64,000 nucleotides of DNA from Hygrocybe punicea (Eukaryota; Basidiomycota; Agaricomycetes; Agaricales; Hygrophoraceae). This document shows, one piece after another, positions 34,693-46,700 of the stretch. The notes beneath the pieces are model-generated. The model searched no databases, was not told the DNA's origin, and worked only from the letters and a program-made list of their open reading frames with translations. How positions within the stretch are numbered: position 1 is the first letter of the stretch; every line of letters begins with the position of its first letter. The DNA is taken from NCBI GenBank assembly GCA_963556145.1, contig OY744473.1:2108001-2172000 (forward strand), in the 5' to 3' direction. Position numbers and translations under genes: made by a program.

Positions 34693-34791
34693 TGTTATTT
34701 CCTTTGGCCCTACGCAAACATCAAAAATAAAACAGCTATCATCGTCGACGACACAAAGTTGACCTGTTAGCTCCCAAATATATTAGTACTA

Positions 34792-35972
34792 TCAGCGGCG
34801 TGCCAGTGTTGAAAACCTTCTCACCTGGTTGTTTGTCAGAACATTGATCCCACTGATCACCTTCACATCCACCTTCTCCTTTGGTACGGCATCGTCCGGT
34901 AGCACCCGTTTCGTATCTTCAGAGTACCGCGTTCGCTGCAGGGTAGCCCCCAACAAAGAATCGATCTGCCAAAACACAATCATTCAGCAAGCGAAGCATG
35001 ATGAAAAAAACACCATATATCCCACAAGAGAACCCAAACCACCCCCAAGCGCACCCCACCCCACAAGCGGCACAACATCCCACCACAGCCCCCGGCATGT
35101 ACTGTTCTCCAACACCAGACTCCCAGCAACACTAGCCCCAATAACCGCGCCACCAAGAACCGAGGCAAGTGTCCCCCCAACAGAAACACCACCATTCGTC
35201 CCCGGGGGAACCGCCCGTAGCGTCGTCACGAGCACCGGCGGGGAATGCGACAGGATCCCGAGCTCAGAGGCAAACGTGTCGCCGAGGCAGCAAGAAAAGT
35301 GTCTTTTTTTCGTTTCAGATTGGCGCCGGGGTTTACGTATGTGGCGACGTACCCAAGGACTGCTAGTAACAACGCACGACTCCACCCTCCAGAGACATCG
35401 CGAGATGCGGGACACCACACGTCGGCCACGTACGGTTCGCCGATCGGTATGGATACGTAGCCCCCAGCACGCAGTGTCGCCAGGAGCAACGACGGCACAG
35501 ACCCAGGGATGAAAAGGGCACTCCACCACACCGTTGCTACGACTGCCGGGACGGAGTTGCTGAGGACTTGCCACCCCGTCCTGTATCCAGCCTCGTGGTA
35601 CCCGTCTTCCAACTGAGCCTTGCGCTGTTTCCCATCTACGTATATTATATATATGTTAACAAGTATTCATAAGATAGGTATATACGACATGTATAAGAGG
35701 AGGGGGGAGAAGAAGAAAGGAAAAAACGCACATTTCGTCACGCGGGAGCCCAGGAGATAGAAGGCGAGAAGCGCGAGGGCGAACGCCCGGAGCGGGCATG
35801 CGAGGATGGTGTACCCGACGACAAACCCAGTCCCGGCACCGCTCGGCGAGAGCGAGCGTTTGCGCAGACCGTGCAGGCTTAGCAGAAAGGCGGCCGCGAG
35901 TGGGAGGATGGTGGTGCTAACTGTGTCCATCGTCACGGTGACTCGGTGAGAGACGTCGTGCGAGGCGGTCAC
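34792..35972 (-). CDS. TMEM19/DUF92 family membrane protein
   Basis: Starts at 35,972, or at the in-frame ATG near 35,930 (MDTVSTTILPLAAAFLLSLH). Family motifs follow in order: RKRSLSPSGAGTGFVVGYTI, a QRKAQLEDGYHEAGYRTGWQ cytoplasmic loop after an intron, QVLSNSVPAVVATVWW, CLGDTFASELGILS, TLRAVPPGTNGGVSVGGTLA, GALGGGLGSLVDSLLGATLQ, and a C-terminal VISGINVLTNNQV box. Several hydrophobic segments mark it as polytopic. DUF92 proteins include TMEM19 and the plant phytyl-phosphate kinase VTE6, so a lipid-alcohol phosphate role is possible but not shown here. Its start codon is only 38 bp from that of the divergent P450 gene. Confidence 0.88.
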
Positions 35973-36010
35973 GCTGGTGGCTTTTATGTACCATCGTCTG
36001 TACTATCAAC

Positions 36011-38387
36011 ATGGAAGCGACTATGCAATTAATATTCATTTTTCTCCTGGCCTTTTCCTTGCCTTTCATATTCTTCCGCGGCAAAGTAAATGCGAATCTG
36101 CCTCCAGGACCTCGTGCTGCGTGGTTTGGGTTCGGCGATAACAGGCATCAGATACCTGTTCTCGCTCCTTGGGAACTATTTACACACTGGGTAGATGTTT
36201 ATGGTGGGTAAACCCCTCCATCTGCTTTCTAAATTCAGTTGAAATATCCAAAATTCTCAGGACCGTTGTTTTGTTTCTGGTTGGGAAGGACTCCAGTGAT
36301 AGGTACTTACCCTGTTTTGCTTGCAATGCTTCTATTTACGCCGAGCCAGTTATTGGGAATGCGAAGATCACCAGGGATCTTTTAGAGAAGCGCGGCGATA
36401 TCTATTCCAATCGACCACGGAAGATTGCAGCGTAAGTGGGTCCAAGAAATAAATAAAAAACGCTCATGGTTCTCTTTGTTGCGACAGGAATGAAATAATG
36501 TCTGGGGGAATGAGGGGCCTCTCGATGTCCTACGGAGACCGCTTCAGGAGATGGCGAAAAGTCTGTCAATCTGGCTTCGATGTGTCGTACAAACTGATAG
36601 CGCCTAGATTCAAGCTACAGGCATGAGTGGGCGAGCTGCGCTCACGTATTGCACATTCCAGACACTGGAATCAAGCCTCCTTCTTCAGGATATCGTAACG
36701 AGCCCCGCCCAGTGGAAAGATCATGTGTCAAGGTCTTCACAGCCCCTTTCTCCATGAAACCCATTGTTGATTCCAATATCAGATTTGCGGTATCAATTGC
36801 ACTCTCCATAAGTTATGGCCGTCGTGTGAAGTCTGTGCAAGATGAAGTAGTTCACGCCAATATAGTGTCTGGGGAAGGTGAAAGTCTATTCTACATATTA
36901 ATTACAATGTGTTGATATCCATATAGCGTTCTCAAGGTATAGCGTTACCCACTCTACGTTGATCTAACTATGCTAAGCCAGTGTGGCAATGTGATTGTTC
37001 TAGGGCAAAGTAGGTAAACAAAATTTGGGCAGAACTCAAATCTTTACAACGCTCTACAGCGCTCTGGGCAGATACCTAGTCGATTCGGTGTGTGATTTTC
37101 GCCACATCTATTAGTTCCTCGCTTCATTTCGCAATTATTGTCGTAGTGGCCTATCTTACTCTGGCTCCCAGTATGATACCACTTCTTCGTTGCAGCTGGA
37201 ACGGTCCTAAATCAGGATCGGATATGCAGGGGCGACTTCAATGGTTCAGGCCAGAATTAGAACTCCAGCAAGCAAAGGACCAGAAGCTTTACCTTTCCCT
37301 TTTGCGGGAAGTGCGGAAGAAAATGGATGAAGGTACTGCCAAAGAGTGCATGAGCACCCGCCTGCTTTCCAACAGCGATTCGGGTCTTAGCGAAGTCGAG
37401 GGTTCGTATGCAGTTGCCTCCCCGTTTGCAGCTGGCATCGATACAGTGAGTCCGGAGAAGACAGAATAATCTCATTGTGACTGATTTTCTCAAGACACTT
37501 GCGACCATGGAAGTTTTCTTTTGTAAGCTGTTTTTCTTATTTTAGAAAAAAATTGACTAAATTCAAGTTTCATTTGGAAGTTGCCATGCTTCTTCATCCC
37601 GAGGTTGTTATAAAGGCACAGAACGAATTGGATGTTGTCGTTGGCCGAGATCGCCTGCCAAGATTTCAAGACGAGGCATCACTACCGTACATCCGCGCCG
37701 TTATCAAGGAAGTTCAGAGGTTCGAGCCAGTTGAACATTGCCTACAACATTTGTTGATCTTTATTCATTTCCAGATGGCAGCCGATTGCACCACTGGGTG
37801 TCCCTCATGCCGTAACGCAAGACAATGTCTATGGTAGCTACTTTATACCCAAGGGAGCAACGGTCTATCAAAACATATAGTGCGTCACAATGGTATTGAA
37901 AGTGTGAGCGTTTGCCAATGTTTTAACTTTACCCAAAATATCCAGCGCAATGATGCGGGACCCCGAAATGTTCCCTGAGCCCGAGACATTCCGTCCCGAG
38001 CGGTTCTTGGGTGATATTGATCCACAATTATCTGATTTTACACTCCCGTTTGGCGCGGGCAGAAGACTTTGTCCGGGCATCCATGTTGCATCCCAATCGC
38101 TCTTTATGATCATCTCGCGGTATGGTTGCTTCCGCTAAGATTCACTTTCTTTCTTGGCTTTGAATATGTTGATTGTTTCTAGGATTCTCTGGGCCTTTGA
38201 TATCAAACCCGCTGTAGACAAGGCGGGCAATGCTCTGCACCCAGGTCGAAATGACTTCACGGGTATTGGACTCATACGTCGTCCGTCTCCCTTCCAATTT
38301 GTCATCACTCCGAGAAGTCGAGGCGTCAGCAAGATCATTGAGAGTGAGGCAGTGGAGGCCGACATTCAATTAGAGGAGTGGGCCTAA
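36011..38387 (+). CDS. Cytochrome P450 monooxygenase
   Basis: A membrane anchor ([15 protein letters not shown]) and proline hinge LPPGPR start the protein. Downstream blocks fit a microsomal fungal P450: [47 protein letters not shown] (helix C), [18 protein letters not shown] (I-helix oxygen-binding AGIDT-T), [10 protein letters not shown] (ExxR of the K-helix), [13 protein letters not shown], and the haem loop [10 protein letters not shown] with its cysteine ligand. At least 12 exons. One intron (36,621-36,661) has a GC donor, one exon appears to be 10 nt long (36,927-36,936), and the splice sites around 37,170-37,210 are uncertain. Substrate and CYP family cannot be given. Probably functional, though the odd splice sites leave doubt. 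Confidence 0.85.
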
Positions 38388-38719
38388 TTATAAGACAATA
38401 CAGTCTTCAATGTCTCATGTGTAGTCTGAAATTGTTGTGGAATGTTATTTTGGGCCCAAATTGTCAGTCCCTTCAGGTATATCAAAGCCATCTAATAATC
38501 AGTGGTGTAATTATAGGTGTAGCAGGCTCAAAACATGGCTCGATACTGATGTCTGTTGAGGAAAAAATAATAAATAAATAAATAAATAAATAAAATAAAA
38601 TTGAATTGGATAAAATCAGTATCTGTACATCAGTAAATAACAATTGATAGTCAAGGCTTATTGGGTCTCTTTGAGTCCCTACCATTGCAGACACTCTTGC
38701 CACAATCCCTATACTGATC

Positions 38720-39496
38720 TCAACACAACCTTACCTCCTTTCTTCCCTTACATGATTCTTTTCCACATTTTTTGCATGTTTGCATCTTCCTTTTCTGGGA
38801 TTTGGCTGTGCTGGGGTAGGAAGGGAAGCCAAATCTCTGCTTGTGTGATAGGGAGTTGAGTTGGCTGTGAATTTGTTGGGAGACAGACATGGCTTGGTGT
38901 TGTGGCAACACTGAGTGAGAGGATAAGTTTCCAGTTGCACTATCAGCAGAAATTTCCAGAAGTCCTTTTCCAACAACATGCTGTCTGAGTGGTTGCTGTG
39001 GGGCATTTGGAACCTCCAGCACATGACATGGATCAAGAATTGCAGTGTGAAGTGATGCATGAGCATCTGAGGACATTGAATCTGAGGGATTGTCAAATAT
39101 TAATGCTTGTCTTCCACTCTCTATAGTAGGTGTTGAGCTGTTCTGTCAGCTGATAGGCAGTGTCAGTATCATACAATGAGGTCATGAATGCAGAAATGCA
39201 GACACACCTTATATGATATATGCTGATTCATATCTGCATGAAATTTCATTCCCATACTACTTCACTCCAGTTTAATTTGGCTGGGCAGTGGAGTTGAAGG
39301 TGAGATTGGTGAACATCAGCTGACAAAACAGTGCCTGCTCCTCCAGATTGTGAACAGGCAGGATTGCTTTTCGAGTTCCTTGTAATTTGGCAAGGAAATG
39401 GTGAGGTTGCTTGGCATCTATGTAGTCAACATGCCACATCGTAAAAGCTGATGAGCAAGCTGTAGTATATTGACTTTGACATAAGGGTGGCTTCAT
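38720..39496 (-). pseudogene. Relic of a transposon-encoded protein with Cys motif
   Basis: On the minus strand 39,496-39,272 reads KQPHHFLAKLQGTRKAILPV followed by HNLEEQALFCQLMF. After a gap, 39,000-38,720 gives a C-terminal zinc-knuckle-like CKKCGKESCKGRKEVRLC in one frame. Both pieces resemble the C-terminal part of transposase-like proteins repeated in agaricomycete genomes, but the superfamily is not clear to me. Frame changes separate them. It lies just downstream of the P450 gene. Confidence 0.4.
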
Positions 39497-39499
39497 ATT

Positions 39500-41439
39500 T
39501 CATATTTTAAAAATATCTAATGTTTTCTCTAAGTCCTATACTACTTCAAAGAGATTAGACTACATCTCTGCTCAAGAAAAATCAAATACCAAAACTTAGT
39601 ATTCTGCTTGAAGTAATTCACAGTGCTGGCAAGGCAGGATACAGAAGTTAGAATACAGCAGCACAACTGGAAGGTGAAGAGGAGTCATAAATGGTTAATT
39701 TTGGGATGGGTAAGTTAAAAAAGCATATTTTGGTATGGCATTTTTCTCCAAATGACCAGAAACTTCATTTTTCTTCATTGAATAAAGTACTGAAAACTTG
39801 TTGTATACTTAAAATCAGACATTTTACAACACTTGGCTAAGGAATAAGTAGAACAACAATTTACAAGGCTCTAGTGCCAAAGAAAGTGCAGATTTAAATA
39901 AATCTATTAATATTGACTCTATTTCTGCCTAAAAAGCCTTGACATTGCAGTGTCATTTGTAGTGTAACATGCCAACAGCATTTGACAATTTTTCTGGCAT
40001 TTATTTAGTTGGGCATTGCAGCAAAACAATGAAAACAATGCCTGCATCACCAAAAGCAGCACCTGAGTTGCTTAGTCACCGCTTAGTCAGTATCAGTATC
40101 AGTATCCGCAACAGACATCAGTATCGAGCCCAAAACATTAGTGCTGCCATGGCTCGGCTCGTAAGCCGCGAGCCGCTTGAGCCGAGCTGTATGCACTGTA
40201 GGAAGTAGGACACCTGAATACCAGTACCCAAAACCTCTGAAATCCAGCGAGCGGCTGACTACTATTAAGTGAAACCACTGAAAAAATACAGTGACCATTG
40301 AGCACTGAAGGGCTCGTTTCGGCCAACTAAATACCAGTGCGTGCGCGCTGGATTTTCAATACTGTTTTTGTGCACAAACACTGAATTTTCAACGGTAACT
40401 TGTACTGAATCTTAGATGTTTAGAGCACTGGATAATTACATACGACATCTATTCATCCACCTATGTACAAGAGAGAGGTACATGATGTGTGATGTGCAAC
40501 ATAGGCACTCATTCCCAACAATTTGAAGTTGATTGAATGTCCAGAAGTCCGATTTTGTGTCATGAGAGAAAAGGTGTAGCTAGCATGGAGCCCATGAGTC
40601 TGATTGTTGTTGTGAAGTCGGAGTCAAGCCAGGACATGCGATTGATTGGGCTCGACTAGTGAGCAAAAGAAGCCAGGACACGAAGTTATTAATAATTGAG
40701 CCAGAAACAGCAAGTGAGTGGTATTCCAGAGTTTCAGCGCTTCTGAGGAGAGAACTGAAGATGATATGCATACAATCAGCTGAGCATTTGGCAACAGCAG
40801 TAAAACGACACAGCCAAATATCATTACCAATAAGTCATCTATTCTTGAGAATTTGCTCCAGATGCACACTGGCCAATGGGGTGAGGCTTCGGTCTCTGAG
40901 GCTGCTAGGCCATGATTCATTGATCTCAGTCCATTACAATCATGCGATAGAACGGCACTCACCGTTTGAAGGTTGGAGCATATCTGTTACTCTCGTGAGC
41001 ACTAGACTTCAATTAGAGAATTAACTTCGCACCGTCTTGCCAGTGCCATGTTTTGCCTTTCTGTCCATCTGTGTAGCTTGGTTTTTTTCATATGCATGTT
41101 CTTTGTTCATCCTCGCTTCCCTTCTGGAGATGTACACATTATCTGCCATGATATTACACTGTGGGAAGTAGGATCCCTGACAAAAAGTGCCCAGAGCACT
41201 TCTGGATGGCAAAGTGGTGTTCTGAGCACTGAAAGCCTGAGCACTTCTTCTCGGTGATATCACTGATCACCTTTTTTGAGGTTTCAGATGCTCACAGGTT
41301 ATTTTCACATCTTTAAAAAGGTGACAAGGGCAATATATATTTTTTGTAAGGACGGAGGGTGCTATATCATATGGCTAGTCATCGTCATCACAGCTAGAGT
41401 CCGAGTCATCTTCCGGATTGAAAACTGCCTTCACTGATT
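39500..41439. other. No gene recognised; short repeat fragments
   Basis: There is no supported exon. Notable pieces: a TAGTGCTGCCATGGCTCGG hAT-end-like fragment with GGCTCG/CGAGCC hairpins at 40,138-40,190, and two diverged direct copies of a block starting CACTGTRGGAAGTAGGA at about 40,194 and 41,157. Otherwise AT-rich. Confidence 0.5.
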
Positions 41440-41893
41440 TTATGTCTCGATCAATAAGTCCCCATCGCTTTCGCGTCTCCACCTGACCCACAGTTGACTT
41501 GATATTGTGCACATCAGAGACAATGCGTCTTCACCATTTGTCTTAAATGGCTTGATGACGGTGAGTAGAAGAGTCCTACCTCTCGATGTACCCCAAATTG
41601 CATCTTGGTAGAGTTCGTAGATGAAGATGTAGTCGAGCACACCGTAGTTAATTGTTGTCACAGCATTGCCTTGAAGGCCTTCATAGACTACTTCATACTT
41701 GATGGGCACAGAGAGGTGCCGACTTAACACATGGGATTGAATACTTACTCGAATACATGAATTGTCCCTTGGCTGTTGCAATCGGCTCTTGCGTAAGGTG
41801 GATTGTGTTTGGATGGCATCTCCTCCTTGTCGGATTCGCAGCTTTCCCCACACTGGCATGGAAACCGGTAAGCGCTGGAGGATGACATCTCAT
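41440..41893 (-). pseudogene. tnp2-type (CACTA) transposase, C-terminal part
   Basis: The minus strand reads MPVWGKLRIRQGGDAIQTQS, RDNSCIRVSI, YGVLDYIFIYELYQDAIWG and TLLLTVIKPFKTNGEDA, the C-terminal region that follows the tnp2 core in basidiomycete CACTA-like transposases. It stops abruptly at the left edge of the Helitron2 element E1. The N-terminal part lies beyond E1 at 62,622-64,000, and joining the two flanks gives a continuous T|T target site. Confidence 0.6.
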
Positions 41894-41894
41894 T

Positions 41895-41925
41895 ACGAGT
41901 TCTTTTAATTTATTAAAAGACTCGT
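41895..41925 (+). promoter_or_regulatory. E1 5'-terminal hairpin
   Basis: Arms ACGAGTTCTTTTAAT and ATTAAAAGACTCGT pair with a single bulged T. A conserved CTTTATCAGACCTGGTTCAG block and a TTAATTAA run follow. The same structure marks the 5' ends of S (51,406), Q (split by Tc1) and R (59,549, reversed); probably the Rep recognition or nicking region. Confidence 0.85.
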
Positions 41926-42305
41926 TCTTTATCAGACCTGGTTCAGTGAGGGTTCGTAATTAATTAATTAATTAATGAAGTTGATCGTATGTAGGGGACT
42001 TTTTTGTTGGGCAAAAGATATGATTCTAGTTGCTATACTGAAAAATAACATGTGGTCCTAGCCATGTGTGGACAAGCTTACATAAGCATCCAAATATGGG
42101 TTGCCTCAGAAAAGACACATTACCTTCAAATTATATTCAAAATATTCGTACTGACTTCAATTCTTATCGGAATCAGCTGAAAATTGAACTGCTGACTAAT
42201 ATAACCTTTTCGGGTAAGGTGTGACAGTCACATATAACCAATCTAACCATATAAGGTAATTTCTGATATTATATACCAAATTTTATGCTGATCTCAACAG
42301 TGACA

Positions 42306-42317
42306 GTCACATGTGAC
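42306..42317. promoter_or_regulatory. Subterminal palindrome GTCACATGTGAC in E1
   Basis: A perfect 12-bp palindrome within a roughly 75-bp block that also contains CTAACCATATAAGGTAATTT. A degenerate copy lies at about 42,228. Perfect copies recur in R (59,115 and 59,194), Q (50,010, 50,089, 50,168, 50,355, 50,433) and S (51,750, 51,829, 51,908), always in the element's 5' kilobase. Candidate protein-binding site or promoter element. Confidence 0.7.
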
Positions 42318-42775
42318 CAGTCTAACCATATAAGGTAATTTTATATAATGTATGCTAAATTTTATATTGATCATGATAGTCTTCATTTCATGTAACAAAC
42401 CTAATTATATAATGCACTAATATATATTTCATCATGTGTTTTAGTGTACACATTGTTGTTTAAGCTTTGGTAAACATATACAAATAGATGTAAACAAAGA
42501 CAAATAATATTCTTTCCTGCTAGCATTATCACTGTACAGTTGGAAGTGATCCTATATTATTGTTATATAATAAACAAATACAAATAAACAAACCCAATAT
42601 GGTTGGATTACTTTGTATTTCAAATTTGGTTTTGGTCAATTTTCTTATGTAATCATGATTATGTAATCATTAGTCAGATCACCATTTGAACCCAGACTTT
42701 GAACCTTATTGTGCTTTTGCCTCTTGAACCTGAACCACCACCTTCCCCATTTGATGCGTTAAGTCCGTGTTTTTT

Positions 42776-43660
42776 GACCTTTTTGGCTTGTTTAAGCTCA
42801 GTTTTTCATATTCAGACTCCGACAAAATGTTTTCTGGATCAGGTGATGTGCCCGGACCATTCAGGGTCCAATGCTGACATAATCTTTCCTTTTTTAGACA
42901 TAAAAGTGCAAAATTCTTCGGATTTTTGTGCTTTTTATTTCCTATGGCTCTGTTTTATTTCCTGGACCACTGGTAATGTCTTCAATTTGTATATCTTGTT
43001 GTTTGTTGACATAATCTATCATTTTATAGCCACCTTTTTGGCTTGTTTAAACTCAGTTTGTCATATTCAGACTCCGAAAAACAGCGATCTGGATCAGGTG
43101 ATGTGCCTGGACAATTCAGGGTCCAATGCTGACATAATCTTTCCTTTTTCAGACATAAAAGTTGAAAATTCTTCAGATTTTCATGCTTTTTCTTCTATAT
43201 GGCTCTATTTTCTTTCCTGGACCACAGGTAATGTCTTCAATTTGTAAATCTTATTGTTTATCAACATAATCTATCATTTTACAGCTCATCTCCCTGTCAA
43301 TTTTCAAAGTATGTACAAATTTCATGTTTTTTCACCTTTTTTGCTTGTTTAAGCTCAGTTTTCCATATTCAGACTCCGAAAAAATGCGACCTGGATCAGG
43401 TGATGTTTCCACGCCATTCAGGGTCCAATGCTGACATAATATTCCCTTTTATAGATACAAAAGTCAAAAATTCTTCGGATTTTCATGCTTTTTCTTTTCT
43501 CTGGCTCTGTTTTGTATCTTGGAGCACTGGTAATGTCTTTTATTGGTGTAAATTATTGTTGGTTGACATAATCTATCATTGGACAGTTAATCTTCCTGTC
43601 AACATTCAAAGTATGTGGAAATTTTGCATTTTTTCACCTTTGTAGATTGTATAAGCTCAT
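42776..43660 (+). repeat. Tandem leader repeats of E1, about 255-305 bp
   Basis: Three copies start near 42,776, 43,031 and 43,336 with GCTTGTTTAAGCTCAG and share GGATCAGGTGATGT, AGGGTCCAATGCTGACATAA and TGGTAATGTCTT. A truncated fourth lies near 43,640. The same array, reversed, precedes the Rep fragment in R (about 57,735-58,680). No convincing protein; they may be leader repeats or intron/exon duplications. Confidence 0.85.
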
Positions 43661-43773
43661 TTCTTAACCTACAGTTTTACAGTGGATCTTTTCGGCCTCA
43701 GGTATGAATCTTTTATCATCTATGATCAAATGTTTACATATTTTATTCATATATAGCCTTAAAATGCAAATTT

Positions 43774-46700
43774 TTGTGGATTTTTTCGATTTTTATCACT
43801 TTATGTCCTGGAATTTGTATTGGTATGTTGTTTATTCATCTTCTCCAGATATATTTGACATATCCATATTGTCATCCAGCTTCTATTTTCAAAAAAATTA
43901 TAAAACTGTTCACAAAAATGTTAAAAATGTCATCCATGTCACAATATCTTATGATTTTTATCATTGCAATGTCTTGGGCACAATGTGCTGTTACTGGGAT
44001 TGGCCTTGTGCCTCCTGCAAGTGACATACAAAATGTCCATGTCACACCAACTGTCTCTGTAATACCAAATGTCATTCTGTGCCCTGTTACTCTGAATTTT
44101 TACAAAGACAATCTCACAAAGAATGAAAATCCCACTTATTTACCAATTTTAGTCCCCATTCATAATATTAGTCTCCAATCCACCTCTTCTTTCACATCAC
44201 ACATCCCTGAAAAAATCACAAGTATCTCCAACAGTACTGAATTTGTTCTTTCTAGTTGTAAATCAGCTCATCCCTCTTTTTTATTTGAACTATATGCCAG
44301 AATCTTCTTGAACATGTTTGATTTGCTTTCTGTCTATCATTGTACAACCAGCATTGCTAACAAATGCATGTATATTAAGTTGAAATCTCAACAGAATCTA
44401 GTCAGAAAACATGACTTTAAAGCTTACCTGAAATATGTAATCAAACAACCTATATTAGCCAATGGAGGAATTCTGTTGTTTGTCTTGGTTCTGCATCATT
44501 TCCTAGCTTTTCAAATGTCTGCTCACTATATTTGCAATAAAACTTCGAAATTATTTGACATGTTCATGTGTGAAAATGTACCTTTCAATGCTAACATTCA
44601 TATTGAATGTATTGGTGGAGGAAAAGCAAATGTATTCTCATTTCATGAACTAATTCCTGCTTCAATCAATGATAATGCTAGTATGAATGCAGCTAAATAT
44701 AAATTCCACTTGTACATGCCAAAAAATGAAGCACTCTCACTGGAATCATCATCTGAGAAGTCACTTGTAATTGTAAATCACCTATTTGAACTGTTGACTC
44801 CAAAATTGACCATTGCAAGTTTAAAAGTGATTGCTGCTAGCCATAGCATTCTTGTACACTCAAGAATAAATCATGGAGCACTTCAGACTGCAATACAGAA
44901 TCATGTGTGCTCCAGCTGCCCTACTTTTGTGTCAGTATTTGAATTAATTGATGAAAAAGCAATTGCAAGTCGCAAGAAAACCCTGAATATCATGGCAGTT
45001 AATAAGTTCAAAAATCAGAATTCTGAGAAGCATTCCAAACAAAACCTTCTGGCTATTCAAAAATTCAAAACACAATATCCTGAAAGGCATGCAAAACAAA
45101 ATCTGGCAGCTGTACAGAAATTTCAGCTTGAAAATCCTGACAAGTATGCAAAACAACATCTGGCAGCTGTACAGAAATTTCAGCTTGAAAATCCTGCCAA
45201 GCATGCAACACAAAATCTAGCAGCTGTACAGAAATGTCATCTGGAAAATCCTGCCAAGCATGCAAGACAAAATCTAGCAGCTGTACAGAAATTTCATCTG
45301 GAAAATCCTGAGAAGCATGCAAGACAAAATCTAGCAGCTGTACAGAAATTTCATCTGGACAATCCTGAGACACATGTAACACAAAATCTGGCAGCTGTTC
45401 AAAAGTTCAAAGTTGATCATCATGACAGACACCTAAAACACACACTAAATGCAGTCAGAAGACATGCAATGAATCACCCTGAGCAGCATGCCCAAACCAA
45501 TCACCTCGCTGTCAATACATATAGAGACAACATTCAATTTCCTCCAGATCCACCTTCAACAAAATTGCAACACACTATTGTTTCCAAGTTCTGTCAAGAT
45601 ACTTCTCCTAACAAATTCAGTGAATCTGGTTGTGCTGTCTGTGGAAGATTAACACCAGTCCTGCAATTGCAAAGCTACATAGACTTGAATTTGAATTGTT
45701 TGAAACAATCTGGTGTAACTCACAAAGAGTGCTTCTCATTTGATGATCTAATCCAATTTTCAGATAGCCCTATAATCAATGAAGACCTTCATGGCATTTG
45801 CAAGAAGTGTTACAAGTCTTTGGTTAAAGGAAAACGCCCTGCTATGTCTCTGGCAAATGGTTTATGGCTTGGAGAGATTCCTAATGAATTGACTAATTTG
45901 TCTTATGCAGAACAGCTTCTTATCACTAGAGTGAGACACAATAGATGCATAGTTCGAGTTTCTTCAGGAATGCACAAGATGAGAGCAAATGCCATTACAT
46001 TTGCCAATCCAACTCCTAAGATTTATGACATTTTACCTCCACCTGTTGATGAGTTCGATCAAGTGCTAGCATTTATTTATACTGGACCATGTAAGCCTAC
46101 AAAATCTGATTTTGAGTGTACACCATTGCTTGTTAGAAGAAACAAAGTTGCAACTGCTTTGAATTGGTTGAAACTGAATCATTGTGACTATCTTGACTTG
46201 GAGATTTCAGATGAAAACTTGCAGCAATATCCTGAGAATGATATACCAGTTGTGGTAGAGTACAGACAATCATTTGTTAACAAAAAGCCAGAAGCTACTG
46301 CTGTGAATGACATGGAAGAGGAAGAAGGAACTGAGACTGGCATGTGTCCATTTGTAGTTCATGGTTTGACTGGTGAAGAATACTCAACCAAAAGTATCAA
46401 AGCTATAAAAGCCATTGCCTTGAAACATTTGATGGATAATGAAAAGATCCTAGCAATTGGACATGAGAGTGATCCACAATCCATCTATAATAATCCTCAG
46501 TTATTCCCTCAAATGATGCCATGGTTGTTTCCCTATGGACTTGGTGGAATTGGAAACTCTCTGATCCAAGGCAACATATCTGAAATCAAACACAAAAGAC
46601 ACTTGTTAATGTACTTTGACAAGAGGTTTCAGAAAGATCCACACTTTCCTTTGATTGCATTCAACCATGAGCAAATAAAGGAGTCTACAACAGGTGGCTA

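Noticed and set aside
40194..41270. Direct repeats starting CACTGTRGGAAGTAGGA as LTRs of a small element
   Set aside because: Similarity fades after about 40 bp and no ends, PBS or duplication are visible.
41958..41980. TTAATTAA runs near Helitron2 ends as replication origins
   Set aside because: Simple-sequence runs of variable length beside the hairpin; nothing else supports an origin.
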